Shown in pieces: positions 18,998 to 29,903 of a stretch of DNA of 64,000 nucleotides. This stretch comes from Calendula officinalis (Eukaryota; Streptophyta; Magnoliopsida; Asterales; Asteraceae). The translations under genes were made by a program, and so were the position numbers. The stretch covers positions 81,092,909-81,156,908 of the forward strand of contig OY970820.1 of assembly GCA_963853835.1 (NCBI GenBank), given 5' to 3'. The notes under the pieces were generated by a model that was given only the letters and a program-made list of their open reading frames with translations, did not search any database and was not told where the DNA came from. Positions within the stretch are counted from its first letter, which is position 1, and every line of letters starts with the position of its first letter.

Positions 18998-21229
18998 ATG
19001 GCGGATACACAGCCATCGCTGATCACTTCTTCATCGCCTTTAATAACCACGACCGTGACTACCACTATACCCGAGGCGGTAATAACCTCGCCTAGTCGTA
19101 TCATGGAGCCATACGTCGATTCTGAGTGGACACTATCGGATGTCCGGTCCACACGAGGGTATCCCTCTTTAACAAGTCCACTTTTCTCCACAAGGCTGGT
19201 TGGATCCAGTTCGTTTACCTCCCCACAGCAAGTGACGCCCATTCCTTCATTTCAACCTCTTTTGTCTCACGGGACAAGCTCTCAGGAGGATGGCACGGAT
19301 CCGATTAGACAGCCTGCTTCCAATATTCCACCGGTCGCTACTCCAGGGGTTCAGGAGGATCCAATTGTGGAGTTACTACGAAGATTGGCTCAGAATGCTC
19401 AGCAACCACCACCGCCTCCTCCACCACCTACTTCATCGGACTTGTTGTCTCAGTTGGTAGCGGCGTTGCGCCCAGCACCGCAGCCACCGGTTGTTCAACC
19501 AGTCGATCCGTTGTCACAATTACTGGAGCAGTTACGACAACCACCCATTCACATCACCCCACCACCACCTCCACCACAGGATACATCTAATGATATGTTG
19601 CGAGTGTTGCAAGCACTCGTGGCAGCAGCTGCACCACCCCGAGCGGCCACTATGCCTTTGTCGGTGGTTAGTTCGAAGTTTTGTGACTGGGTGGCCAGAT
19701 TCCCTCTCCCAGATAAACAAAAAGTTCCAACCATAGTTGGTACTTACGACGGTACACGAGATCCCGATGATCACCTTGCTCTTTTTGAACATGCCATTAT
19801 GACAGAGAAATGGCTAGACCCGGTCGCTTGTCACATGTTCCCTGGCACGTTGCAGGGTTTCGCTCGTGATTGGTTTGCTGACTTACCGGAGAGGAGTATT
19901 CAAGACTTCGCAGATCTAAAGGCTAAATTTGTAACTCATTTTATCCAGCAAAAGAAGCAGCAGCGAACTCATATTGAAGCACATTTGCTGCGGCAAAGAG
20001 AAGGCGAGGGGTTACGCGACTTCATTCAGCGTTACACGCAGGAGTGCCAGAAAATTGTCGCCTTACCCGAAAGTCAACAAATTTCGGGCTTTACCCTCTC
20101 TTTACTCCTAGGACAGCTGCAAGAGAAGCTGATCAAGAGAACGCCGGTCACCTTTAAGGAAGCCACTGACCGGGCATATGATTTCCTCAGATCCAAGGAA
20201 ACTGTTACTCTCACACGGGGAGTTCTCAACAGGAGAGACAAATGGGGGAGCTCGTCAAGCGCTAGACCTGACAATCGCCCAGACACCAGGCAGGATAGCA
20301 GACGAGACAGAGACAGTCGCAGAGATTTCAGGAGAGATGACAGAAGTAGCAGGCGGCCTACTCCCTATGATCGTGGTACAGGTCCCAATCTAAGTAAAAG
20401 TCCAAGCGAGATATTGAAGACAGAGCAGGTGGGGTCATCTTTCAAAGCACCTCCTCAGATGTTACACAAGTCTGGAAAGAAAAATATGAACAAACGCTGT
20501 GATTTCCATGAAGATTATGGTCATGATACTAATTCATGTAGAGAGCTAAAGGCTGAAATCAAGCGTGCCTTGGAGGAAGGGAAATTAGAACATCTCGTAC
20601 CCGGGGCAAGACAGCAGGCAACAAAAAATCCGGCCAAAAAGGCTTATAGTTGGCAGAAGAAGGGAGACAATGGTGATCATCCTGGGCCGCCTGATGGACA
20701 GGTGCTCATGGTTCAAAGCGAGGCATCATCTAAAAGAAAAGCCTCGGTCCTCCAAAGCTGGATGATGGTTCCTATTTCTTTTCCCCCAGTAGCAGCTACT
20801 TCCAACAATCCTGTTGTCATTAAAATCCGATTGTCCAATTATGAGATTAACAAATCCTATGTTGATACAGGTTGTTCTACTGACATAGTGTTTGAGCATT
20901 GTTTCAGGAAACTACCCCAAGCAGTCCAGGACACAAAAAGACCAGCAAAGGGACCGTTGGTCGGTTTTTCTGGAGAAACCCACTGGCCTGTGGGAGAAAT
21001 AACTTTACCGATGATGATGGGAGAATATCCACGGTATAGGGTTGAAATGGTAGACTTTGCCATTGTCAACGCCCCTTCCGAATACAACGTCCTGCTTGGC
21101 AGACCATCGCTAGAACAGTTCAAGGCCATACCTTCCACTATTCACGGCGTGGTGAAGTTTCCTACCCCATCTGGAGTTGCTACTGTCAGGGGGCAGATGT
21201 CATGGCCACAGGAATGCAAGCAAATTTAA
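18998..21229 (+). CDS. gag: Gypsy gag and protease
   Basis: Starts at the ATG giving MADTQPSLITSSS; upstream in-frame codons run back into the LTR. A Pro-rich N-terminal third (PPPPPPPP runs) is followed by the Retrotrans_gag fold around residues 270-420 (FPGTLQGFARDWFADLPE, LLRQREGEGLRDFIQRYTQE). Then come an Arg/Asp-rich region and an atypical zinc motif, CDFHEDYGHDTNSC. The retropepsin-like domain has VDTGCSTDIVF near 20862 and LLGRPSLEQFKAI near 21090. TAA at 21227-21229 ends the ORF, but the same frame continues into RT, so this stop replaced a sense codon in an originally single gag-pol frame. Confidence 0.9.
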   Translation: MADTQPSLITSSSPLITTTVTTTIPEAVITSPSRIMEPYVDSEWTLSDVRSTRGYPSLTSPLFSTRLVGSSSFTSPQQVTPIPSFQPLLSHGTSSQEDGTDPIRQPASNIPPVATPGVQEDPIVELLRRLAQNAQQPPPPPPPPTSSDLLSQLVAALRPAPQPPVVQPVDPLSQLLEQLRQPPIHITPPPPPPQDTSNDMLRVLQALVAAAAPPRAATMPLSVVSSKFCDWVARFPLPDKQKVPTIVGTYDGTRDPDDHLALFEHAIMTEKWLDPVACHMFPGTLQGFARDWFADLPERSIQDFADLKAKFVTHFIQQKKQQRTHIEAHLLRQREGEGLRDFIQRYTQECQKIVALPESQQISGFTLSLLLGQLQEKLIKRTPVTFKEATDRAYDFLRSKETVTLTRGVLNRRDKWGSSSSARPDNRPDTRQDSRRDRDSRRDFRRDDRSSRRPTPYDRGTGPNLSKSPSEILKTEQVGSSFKAPPQMLHKSGKKNMNKRCDFHEDYGHDTNSCRELKAEIKRALEEGKLEHLVPGARQQATKNPAKKAYSWQKKGDNGDHPGPPDGQVLMVQSEASSKRKASVLQSWMMVPISFPPVAATSNNPVVIKIRLSNYEINKSYVDTGCSTDIVFEHCFRKLPQAVQDTKRPAKGPLVGFSGETHWPVGEITLPMMMGEYPRYRVEMVDFAIVNAPSEYNVLLGRPSLEQFKAIPSTIHGVVKFPTPSGVATVRGQMSWPQECKQI

Positions 21230-24200
21230 AAGCCAAAGCCAAGCAGGTCTACACCAGCGGAGGTAACGGAAGGTCCAGAAACCAAGGTAGTACTCAATCC
21301 CAATTTTCCTGATCAACCTGTCATTATTGGCTCACAATTACCATCGCAGATAAAAAACAAACTCATTAGTTTGTTAAAATCCAACCTAGATGTTTTCGCA
21401 TGGCAGACATCTGACATGACAGGTGTCCCTCGGAGTTTTGTCGAGCATGCTCTAAATGCCAATCCAAACATTGTCCCAATCAAGCAGAAAAAACGCGGGC
21501 TTGCCATGGATCGCAGCAAAGCAGCATGTGAACAAGTCAATCAAATGGTAGCAAGTGGAATCGTCAGGGAGGTAAAATACCAGACCTGGATTGCTAACCC
21601 GGTCATGGTCAAGAAAAGTGATGGTTCATGGCGGTTATGTGTCGATTTCAAAGACATTAATAAAGCATGTCCGAAGGATAACTATCCATTGCCAGAGATT
21701 GACTGGAAAGTAGAATCCTTGGATGGCTTCCGGCTAAAATGTTTCTTGGACGCTTACAAAGGTTATCACCAGATCCACATGAAGCGCAGTGACGAGGATA
21801 AAACAGCTTTCCATACAGACCAAGGCATCTACTGTTTCCAAAAAATGCCATTTGGTCTAAAGAATGCAGGAGCAACCTACCAGCGTTTGATTGACCAGGT
21901 ATCTACTGTTTCAAAAAAAAAAAAAAAAAAAATGCCATTTGGTTTGGTCTAAAAAATGCAGGTGCCACTTACGAGTGCTTGATTGACCAGGCGTTCAAGG
22001 ATCAGATTGGACGAAATGTGGAAGCTTATGTGGATGACATTGTCATCAAAAGCAAAGCAGAGGATATCATGTTGGCGGATATAAAAGAAACTTTTGATGC
22101 GCTGCGGAGGATCAACATGAAGCTTAACCCCTCCAAATGCAGCTTTGGCATGGAAGAGGGCAAGTTCCTAGGGCACATCATCACGCCGAGGGGCATTAAA
22201 GCCAACCCCAAGAAAATACAGGCGGTTTTAGACATGGTCTCCCCATCCACCAAAAAGCAGGTGCAAAGTTTGAATGGTAAGCTGGCCGCACTCAGCCGCT
22301 TCCTCTCAAAAGCAGCTGATCGATCTCTACCATTTTTCCACACTTTGAAAGGCTGCATAAAGAAGCAAGATTTTTCATGGACACCTGAAGCCGAATCAGC
22401 CTTTCAAGAGCTAAAGCAGTTTATGGCCACCCTTCCTACGCTCACAGCTCCTGTACCAGGGGAAACATTGGTGGTATACCTGGCTGCTTCTATGGAATGT
22501 GTTAGCGCGGTTATGATGGCATAACGTGGGTCTACCCAAATGCCAGTTTACTTTGTTAGCCGGGTGTTGAAAGGCCCAGAAGTAAATTACCCGTGCTTGG
22601 AAAAATTAGCCCTTGCATTGGTACATGCAACTAGGCGTTTGAGGCGTTACTTCCAGGCCCACCCTATTCATGTCTTAACAGACAAACCAATCAAACACGT
22701 ACTAGGAAAGCCTGAGGTGTCAGGACGGTTGGCTAAGTGGGCAGTGGAGTTGGGGGAGCATGAAATTGCTTTTCACCCAAGAACTTCTATGAAAGGTCAG
22801 ATCTTGGCCGATTTCCTAGCCGAGGTAGCCGAAGAAGACAAGGAAAGGCATGTACAGGGGGACGAAAATACCCCATGGACACTTTTCACTGACGGCGCCT
22901 CTAACTTAGAGGGCTCCGGGGCGGGTTTAATTCTTACAGACCCCAATAAAAATGAGTATACGTATGCCCTGAAGTTTGAGTTTCCCACAACTAACAATGA
23001 AGCGGAGTATGAAGCTTTGTTAGCAGGCTTGAAAATTGCCAGGAAAATGGGGGTGACAAGCATATCTGTATTTGTAGATTCACAACTTGTCGCCAACCAA
23101 GTCAGTGGAGCATTCGTGGCGAACCAAACCTCCATGCAACTATATTTAGAAGAAACTAAAAAGGTGATCTCAGAATTCACGAAATTTACCATCGAGCAAG
23201 TGCCCCGAAATCGCAACAAGTTGGCTGACGCCCTAAGCAAGTTGGCTTCATCCGCCTTTGCCCATCTAAAAAAAGAATTACTGGTGGAGATCTTGACAGA
23301 AAAGTCCATTACGCGACCAAATGAGGTTGCCACTGTTGCAGAGGAAGAATGTTGGATGACTCCGATCTTAAATTTCCTCAAACATGATGTACTATCGGCT
23401 GATCCACAGCTAGCAAGGAAAATTCGTATGAAGTCACCAATGTACACGTTGGTGGACAACTGCCTGTTTCGCAAATCTTATCTGGGGCCACACCTGCGTT
23501 GTGTTGGCCCAACACAGGCTAAAAGTATCATTGAAGCTGTGCATAGCGGCACATGCTCCCTCCACGCGGGACCACGCTCGGTCACTAGTAAAATCATGAG
23601 ATTGGGGTACTTTTGGCCAACAATGCATCAAGATGCAAGGGAGGAAATCGAAAAGTGCACAGCCTGTCAACAAAATGCTTCTGTCGCCAAATTGCCAAAG
23701 CAGGATCTTATACCTGTTACTACCGCATGGCCATTTTACAAATGGGGCATCGACATTGTTGGACCATTTCCACCAGGCGTTGGCAATGTCAAATTTCTCA
23801 TTGTTGCTGTTGACTACTTTACCAAGTGGATAGAGGCAAAGCCCTTGGCAACTATTACTGGGAAGCGAGTTATAAATTTTGTCTGGGAACACATCGTTTG
23901 CAGGTTCGGGGTACCACATGTCATGGTAAGCGATAATGGCAAACAATTTGCAGAAGGTCCATTCAAGGTTTGGTGCTCTGACATGAACATCCAACAGAGG
24001 TTCACGTCAGTAGCACATCCTCAAGCCAATGGCCAGGTCGAGGTCATGAACAAAGCCATTGTGAAAGCAATCAAGGCCAAATTAGGCCAGCGCAAAACTG
24101 CATGGGTGGATATACTACCAGGGATCCTTTGGGCCCATCGGACCACCCCAAGTACAACTACATCTGAAACACCCTTCAGCTTGGTCTATGGTACGGAAGC

Positions 24201-24585
24201 CGTCATTCCTCCAGAAATTACTCACCCAACTCAACGGGTTATGGACTTCAATCCTGAAGAAAATGAACACGCACTACGTGAGAACTTAAACATCGTAGAA
24301 GAGCGTAGGGAGATCGCTCTCATCAAACAGGCCGCCAGTCACATGCAGATGGCCAAATATTATAATCAGCGAGTCCGTCCTCTCTCTTTTCAGCCAGGCG
24401 ATCTGGTATGGAGGAAGAATGAGGCAAGCAGGGTAGAAAGTCAAGGCAAGCTCGGCCCTACTTGGGAAGGCCCTTACCAAGTACTTCATGCTCATGGCAA
24501 TGGGTCTTACACCTTGTCAGACATGGACGGACAGACTATTCCCAGGACATGGAATGTCATGAACCTGAAGAAGTGTTACGTTTAA
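21230..24585 (+). pseudogene. pol: Gypsy pol (RT, two RNase H domains, integrase), disrupted
   Basis: In frame with gag until about 21898: DVFAW, then RT with VDFKDINKACPKDNYPLPEI and FLDAYKGYHQI. The segment around MPFGLKNAGATYQRLIDQ is duplicated at 21899-21990, with a run of 20 A that shifts the frame. RT resumes at 21979 (YVDDIVIKSK, FLGHIITPRGI). TAA at 22522-22524 interrupts the same frame, which continues with MPVYFVSRVLKGPEVNYPC, the RNase H next to RT, and then a second RNase H (LFTDGASN, NNEAEYEALLAGL, VDSQLVANQ). Integrase follows: HHCC finger, then WGIDIVGP, VSDNGKQF and QANGQVEVMN for D, D and E. A GPY/F-like C-terminal module (PGDLVWRKN, LGPTWEGPYQV) completes it. The dual RNase H is diagnostic of Tat. 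Confidence 0.92.
21823..21990 (+). repeat. Imperfect duplication inside RT with a 20-A run
   Basis: 21823-21897 and 21899-21990 both encode the YCFQKMPFGLKNAG..Y..LIDQ segment. The second copy has A20 where the first has A6, an extra TTTGG, and several synonymous and nonsynonymous differences, so it is not a simple replication slip. Confidence 0.85.
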
Positions 24586-25009
24586 TAATTTGGTTTGATC
24601 ATGTATCCCAATTTTATTCAATAAAACTCAATAAGATAACACATTTTATTCTGTACGATGTTACAGCACATGCATGCACAAATGACATAGTCAAGAACAT
24701 AGTTCAATATCAATTATACTAGGTGGTCCATCACACATATGATCCCTACACATGCATCCAATTTCATCTTTTAATCAACTTGATAAAAGATAAGCACTTC
24801 CTATTCGGAAGCGACATCCTCGCGAGTAAAAAATTATTTCACCGGTACACCAACAAACACATACATAATTTCTATAGCAAAGTACACGCATAGAAAGAAA
24901 CCAAGTAATTTCAAACATAGAAATTCCACCAAATTATTCAAAGGCGACAAAGCAATAATCCAACCACAAAATAAAACCAAGTCACAAAGTCATCACATGC
25001 ATAAGCAAG
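24586..25009. other. Spacer between converging pol and antisense gene
   Basis: Short AT-rich region where the sense pol transcript and the antisense gene would meet tail to tail. No ORF or clear motif. Confidence 0.6.
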
Positions 25010-27311
25010 CTAAGGTTGTGGCTGTGCCGACAATAAGGCTATAATAGCCGGCAATGACATCTCCAAATCTTGCACCAGGGTAGTCATAATGGGAAAAGCC
25101 CTGTCTGCAAATTTCTCACTCGCACGCATCATGTTACCATGCGTCGCAGGGTTTAAAAAAGGCAAGCTCTCGGGAGAAATATGGGGGAATGCATCTTTCA
25201 CTTTTTTGCTAGCAAGATGTCTTCCGAACATATGAGAAGCACGGTTAAAATCGTTCAGCACATTAGCCACATCAGGATGTTTAAGCATCAAATCAAATAG
25301 CTGAGGCAATGCAGCAACTAAATCTTTCCTCATTTGCATGGCAACATCGCGTTCTTCACACATATTGACCATCGCTTGCCTCATAGTCACCAGCTCAACA
25401 TCTTTTGCAATCACCTGTTGCTCTTTTTGCACTAACTGATTGTCACGGGCACTCAGGGTGGCTGACATCTCTTGCTTTTCCGTTTCAGTCTTGGTCAAAA
25501 TGACCCCCTGCTGGGATATTTTCTCTTTAAGCGTGCGCACTTCCTCTTGACAACGACTAGATGTAGTTTGCTCAAGTGCTAGATCTTTCTTTAGAGAGGT
25601 AATATCATCTTGGCTATTATCAACTTGCACCTGCAACTCGGTGCACGACTTCTTCAATTCCCCATGTTCATTGTTTACAAGCTGTCGGACATAATCCATG
25701 AAACTATTGAACATACTTATATCTTCTGCACGAATTGCACTCTCTGTATTCCCATTCATCGATCCTGATGGCGCACTCCCGCTAGTTGACATAGGCAGGT
25801 TAGTACGTTGTATAACAGGAGACTGTGTCATGCCAAAATTATGGTTCGATGCTAACCTGGTAGATCCAAAAGGAGCGCTGATGGTCCCAAACATACTCCG
25901 GGTCGCACCAATTGAGGCACTTACTCCAAATGATCCAGTATTACCCCCGCGATTTACTAACGTCGCATTTGCGGGAAGATTAGAGGGAAACGTCAACTTT
26001 GGCACCTTCGGGGGGAGGTCATAATCGCTTACATCTAGAATCACCGCCCTTTTACCAAGTCCTAACATATCTCGGCCATCCAATCGGGGATCTGGAATTG
26101 ACGTTGCTCCCAGGTAATCGAAGTCTCCTACATATTCACAATAAGATTGTTAAGTAACATGTAATAAGTTGGCAACGACTATAATTATCGTGTTACCTGT
26201 TTCATCTTCGTTACCACTCTCAACAACAGTCCTGGACAGTGACTTTTCATTCTCAGCAGCACCTGCGAAACATAACAGTATGCTTACCTTTTACCATCGT
26301 AAAAATATATGTGTAAAGATTGTGCAATTACTTGATGTCGAGCTTGATGTTACTTCGTTGGTTGCGGTCGTGTCTATCCCAGAATTAACATGTGAGGAAG
26401 CACCAGTTTCTTGCCCACCAAGGGTAACATCAGTCGGATGACTTTCGATCTCATATTCCATAATAGCTGGATCTCCCTCCATGAAATCCATCAAGCTCAT
26501 GGCTGCAGGAAACATACAATGAGTCAGTACCTGTACAAAGATAATATAAAAGCAAAGCATGACAATATAACAACAGAAACCCACGTTTCCCAGTATCCGA
26601 GTCCATAATCACAGGCTTCATTCCTTCAATCCAATTATCCGATAGACCAGCTAACACCAAAGCACCTTCCTCATAAACCCGAAATACAATTGTTTTTCGT
26701 AAAATTTGCTTACGCAGCCTTTCGCTTTGAGGTGTTAGGGTTGGAGCATTGTTTAACGATTTGTCAAATCCCGTTCTCCATCCAAACAAGTTACTAGCCC
26801 AAATATTTCTGAAAGCGGCATCGACAAACACATATTTAAATCTCCAATTCCTATGACTAGTAAAGCATTCCCGAATAAATTTTTTCTTTCTATCTTTTAA
26901 CTCTACAGAAAACCAATCATGAGATATCATCAGCTTATAACACGCCCTGAACAGAGGTACTGAGGGTTTTATGCCCATTGCCACCAATAACATCTCAAAC
27001 GTCGTAATTTTTGATACAGCTACTGGGTGTAACTGGGCAAACCCCAACTTGACATAGTTCAGCACCCTCAGATAAAAAGCAGTGGGCGGGAATCTAAAAT
27101 TGGAGTGAGAAAGGTAATGGATATAGAGAGCTACTTTCCCTTGCGGAGGGGAATTGGCTCGTTGATTTGACATAGGCACAATAGCATTATATTTTCTAAG
27201 GCATGGATACTCATCCATCAGTTTTGCTAGCATTTTGTCATTGACGGTGCTAGGGCTTCGAGCAACTGATGGAGCTTCCACCACAATCACATCTAACACT
27301 GGCTCTCTCAT
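25010..27311 (-). CDS. Spliced antisense gene of the Gypsy element
   Basis: Minus-strand gene with four exons: 26585-27311, 26332-26502, 26197-26262 and 25010-26127. All introns are short (69-82 bp) with GT-AG borders, and every junction is phase 1, giving about 693 residues. Exon 1 (GKVALYIHYLSHSNFRFPPT, then FEMLLVAMGIKPSVPLFRAC and WRFKYVFVD) resembles the plant 'putative gypsy-type transposon' domain (PF04195). Exon 2 is acidic and Ser/Thr-rich. Exon 4 holds a long coiled coil (SLKKDLALEQTTSSRCQEEV and onward) and a helical C-terminus. Antisense extra ORFs are known in Tat elements; function is unknown. Here all exons are open, in contrast to the broken pol. The CCGCCGGTC array lies just upstream of its start. 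Confidence 0.8.
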
Positions 27312-28317
27312 GTTAAGACAACGACAACTACGCCTAATAAAATAACCAACGATATCAATTATCTAGCTACAGGGATATAAATAAAACAAGGGAAACGCAA
27401 AAATGTACCTGTAAGTAGCGAGCAACCCAATTAAACCTGCAAAACGTACAACAAGTTAGTAAGAAGTTAAACATTTGAAGCATGCAAAAAGGTAGGAAGG
27501 CCTTAACAGCCGGTCAAGGATCCATGCCAAGGGTAGCATCGGCCCAACTTTTGGATCGATTATCCCCGATTACTTGGGACAAACCCAAACCGCCGGTCTC
27601 ACGGACTCACCGGTCTCACCTGCGACAGCCGGTCAATGTCATAAACCGGTATCGCCCGCGACCGCCGGTCTCGATCGCCAACACGAGCCATCGATCTAAA
27701 CCCTACCCGGTCTAAAACTGGCCCGACCGCCGGTTTAAAATCGGACAGCCGGTCGAATTAATACCCTGCCCCCATCGATACCCTGCTCGCTGTCCCGAGT
27801 AACACCCAAAACCCGTACAATCTATTTCCCTAAAACCCTAAACCGTCGGCCCATAACCCTAGCTCACCGGTCGACCAACCCAACACCCGTACATTCTATT
27901 TCTCTAAACCCTAAAACCGCCGGTCAACTAATTGCTACTTATTCGACCGCCGGTCTAATATTGACAGCTCGATCTACAATGGACGGTCCGGTCTAAACTT
28001 GACAATCTACCCAAACAGCCGGTCAATTAAAACCGCCGGTCCCCCAATCGATTCGCTAAAGCCGCCGGTCGAAAAACAATCTACCCAAACCGCCGGTCAA
28101 CTAAAACCGCCGGTCCAATTAATACCCTGCACGATCGAACGTTTACCGGTCTAAAGCTCCCCGAACTACCGCCGGTCTAAAAATTGACCGGTCGGTTTCG
28201 ATCGCAATCTCGACTCGACGTAGATCGAATAAAAAAAATAACAAAAATAACGGACGGAAAACTTACGAATGATGATGGTAGTTACGAATTGCAAATCGAT
28301 GTTTTGGCAAATCCTAA
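27312..28317 (-). promoter_or_regulatory. Noncoding region upstream of the antisense gene
   Basis: About 1 kb without a credible coding region, between the antisense gene's ATG and the 3' LTR polypurine tract. It should contain the antisense promoter. It is dominated by the CCGCCGGTC array. No convincing TATA box was found on the minus strand. Confidence 0.6.
27508..28196. repeat. CCGCCGGTC motif array
   Basis: About 20 copies of CCGGTC, most within CCGCCGGTC or AGCCGGTC, irregularly spaced 10-70 bp apart in otherwise dissimilar sequence. Copies end in variable tails (TCAA, TCTAA, TCGAA). This is an array of sites rather than a tandem satellite. Confidence 0.9.
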
Positions 28318-28327
28318 CTCGGGGGCA
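28318..28327 (+). other. Polypurine-tract-like end of the Gypsy internal region
   Basis: CTCGGGGGCA immediately before the 3' LTR; short for a PPT but in the right place. Confidence 0.6.
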
Positions 28328-28949
28328 TGATGAGGTTAGTAGGGAGATTACCTATGTATATATAGGCTAATTCCCCAAAACCTAAATAAGGATGGGCTCC
28401 TATGTTCAAGAGCCCACGTCACAATTAGACCCGCTATTGGCCCACGTCATTCGATCCGTCAAATCATGACGCTTCAAAGTCATGACCGACTGTTAAAGTC
28501 ATGACCGACTGTCAAAGTCATGACCGACTGTTAAAGTCATGACCCAAAGTCATGACCGACTGTCAAAGTCATGAACGCCTGTCAGGATGGTCTGAAGCAG
28601 GCGCGTCTTATCCCGTCATAATAGCGCTTCATGACACTTTACTGCAGGCGTTACATGGCATCGTCATAATGACCCTTCATGACTACTTTATTGCAGTCAT
28701 GATGGGCCAACGTTCATACCTGAGACCTGGCCATATAAATACATGGCCTAGCTCTGTATCGAACACAGACTGAGAGAGATTCAAAAAAGCCTAACAACAC
28801 AGAGTTCACACACTCTTACTTTCACCTTCGCACTCAACCTCGATCACCCTAGGTTCGCCAAGAACTTGTTGGGTTTGCACTGTGATCATCATAGGAGATT
28901 CAAGGTTGACGTCGCCTAATCTTCGTGTTTGACAATCGTTGCTCGAACA
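28328..28949 (+). repeat. 3' LTR of the Gypsy element
   Basis: 622 bp, one difference from the 5' LTR; followed by TSD GATGT. Confidence 0.95.
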
Positions 28950-28951
28950 GA

Positions 28952-29903
28952 TGTAAAACCCAAAAATTCGTAAAAAATAAAAAAAATTAGTACAAGATTT
29001 TTATATAAAAATGTCCCAATAATTTAATTAATTAAATCCCAATAAAATGTCATCATTTAAAAACGTATTTAATGCGGAAATAGTTTAAATAAAAATAAAG
29101 TGTTTCTAAAATATTAATGTTGTCCACGTCAGCTCTGAGAAGATACAGCGGTCAAGCGTCCACCTTCTCTTTTCCTTTGCTGGTACCTGAAACAGTGGGG
29201 GAAAATATGGGTCAGCTGTGAAGCTGAGTAAATAATCTCAAAATGTATACAATCATAACATACAACGCATGAGGGCACATCGGTGTACTCCTACTCAGAA
29301 TCTACTCAATTAATTACTCAGATTTATTTCTCAGATTTTATTATTCAGATTTTAATTTATATAGCGCGTTTGTGTGATTCAGGACGAGAGATCAACCTCG
29401 CCTCTCCTCACACCCCAGATTGCCACTCAGGCTATAACTCAGATTTGTCACTTAGGCTATAACTCAGACGGGAGGTGATCCCAAAATAGGCATATAGCCA
29501 AAACTCAGAAGTGTGTTATTATGTTTTTATCTCTTTAACACAATTATCTCATATGCCCTATCAGGTAATAGCATAGAATGACTCTGCGCCGAGCTCAGAT
29601 ACCCGGGCACAATGTCTCAGATCAATAATAAATAAATAAACAGATGCTCAGATGCTCAGATACTCAGATTCTCAGATACTCAGATAACAAATATGGTTCA
29701 AATAGTATAACATATAAGTCATGCATGTATAACGTTAAAACTGAATACACGATGAGAATACTCACCTCGAATATGCAAGCTCCGGAGATCTAATAATCAA
29801 AAGCAGATCAATCTATCTCTTAGACGGTCCTAAACATGTAAAGAAACCCTGAATTAAAACTTGACCCGAAAGCTTGTTTTTATAAAATCTGACAGCACCC
29901 GTC
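28952..29903 (-). repeat. LTR copy (3' side on minus strand), truncated
   Basis: Similar to 31790-32740 with scattered differences and small indels, including extra CAGATGCT repeats at 29640. Similarity stops at CCCGTCG near 29903. Confidence 0.7.

Larger units (their letters stand above)
18274..28949 (+). mobile_element. Ty3/gypsy LTR retrotransposon, Tat-like, very young
   Basis: 10,676 bp with 622-bp TG..CA LTRs that differ at one base (18487 T, 28541 C) and TSD GATGT (18269-18273, 28950-28954). Order is gag-PR-RT-RNaseH-second RNase H-INT, then an antisense gene. The dual RNase H and an extra antisense ORF point to the Tat lineage. Nonsense codons at 21227 and 22522 and a disrupted RT make this copy non-autonomous despite its youth, so it was probably mobilised in trans or mutated before insertion. 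Confidence 0.95.

Noticed and set aside
29640..29700. CAGATGCTCAGATACTCAGA repeats as a CRISPR-like or satellite array
   Set aside because: Only a few degenerate units inside an LTR; not an array with spacers, and the genome is eukaryotic.
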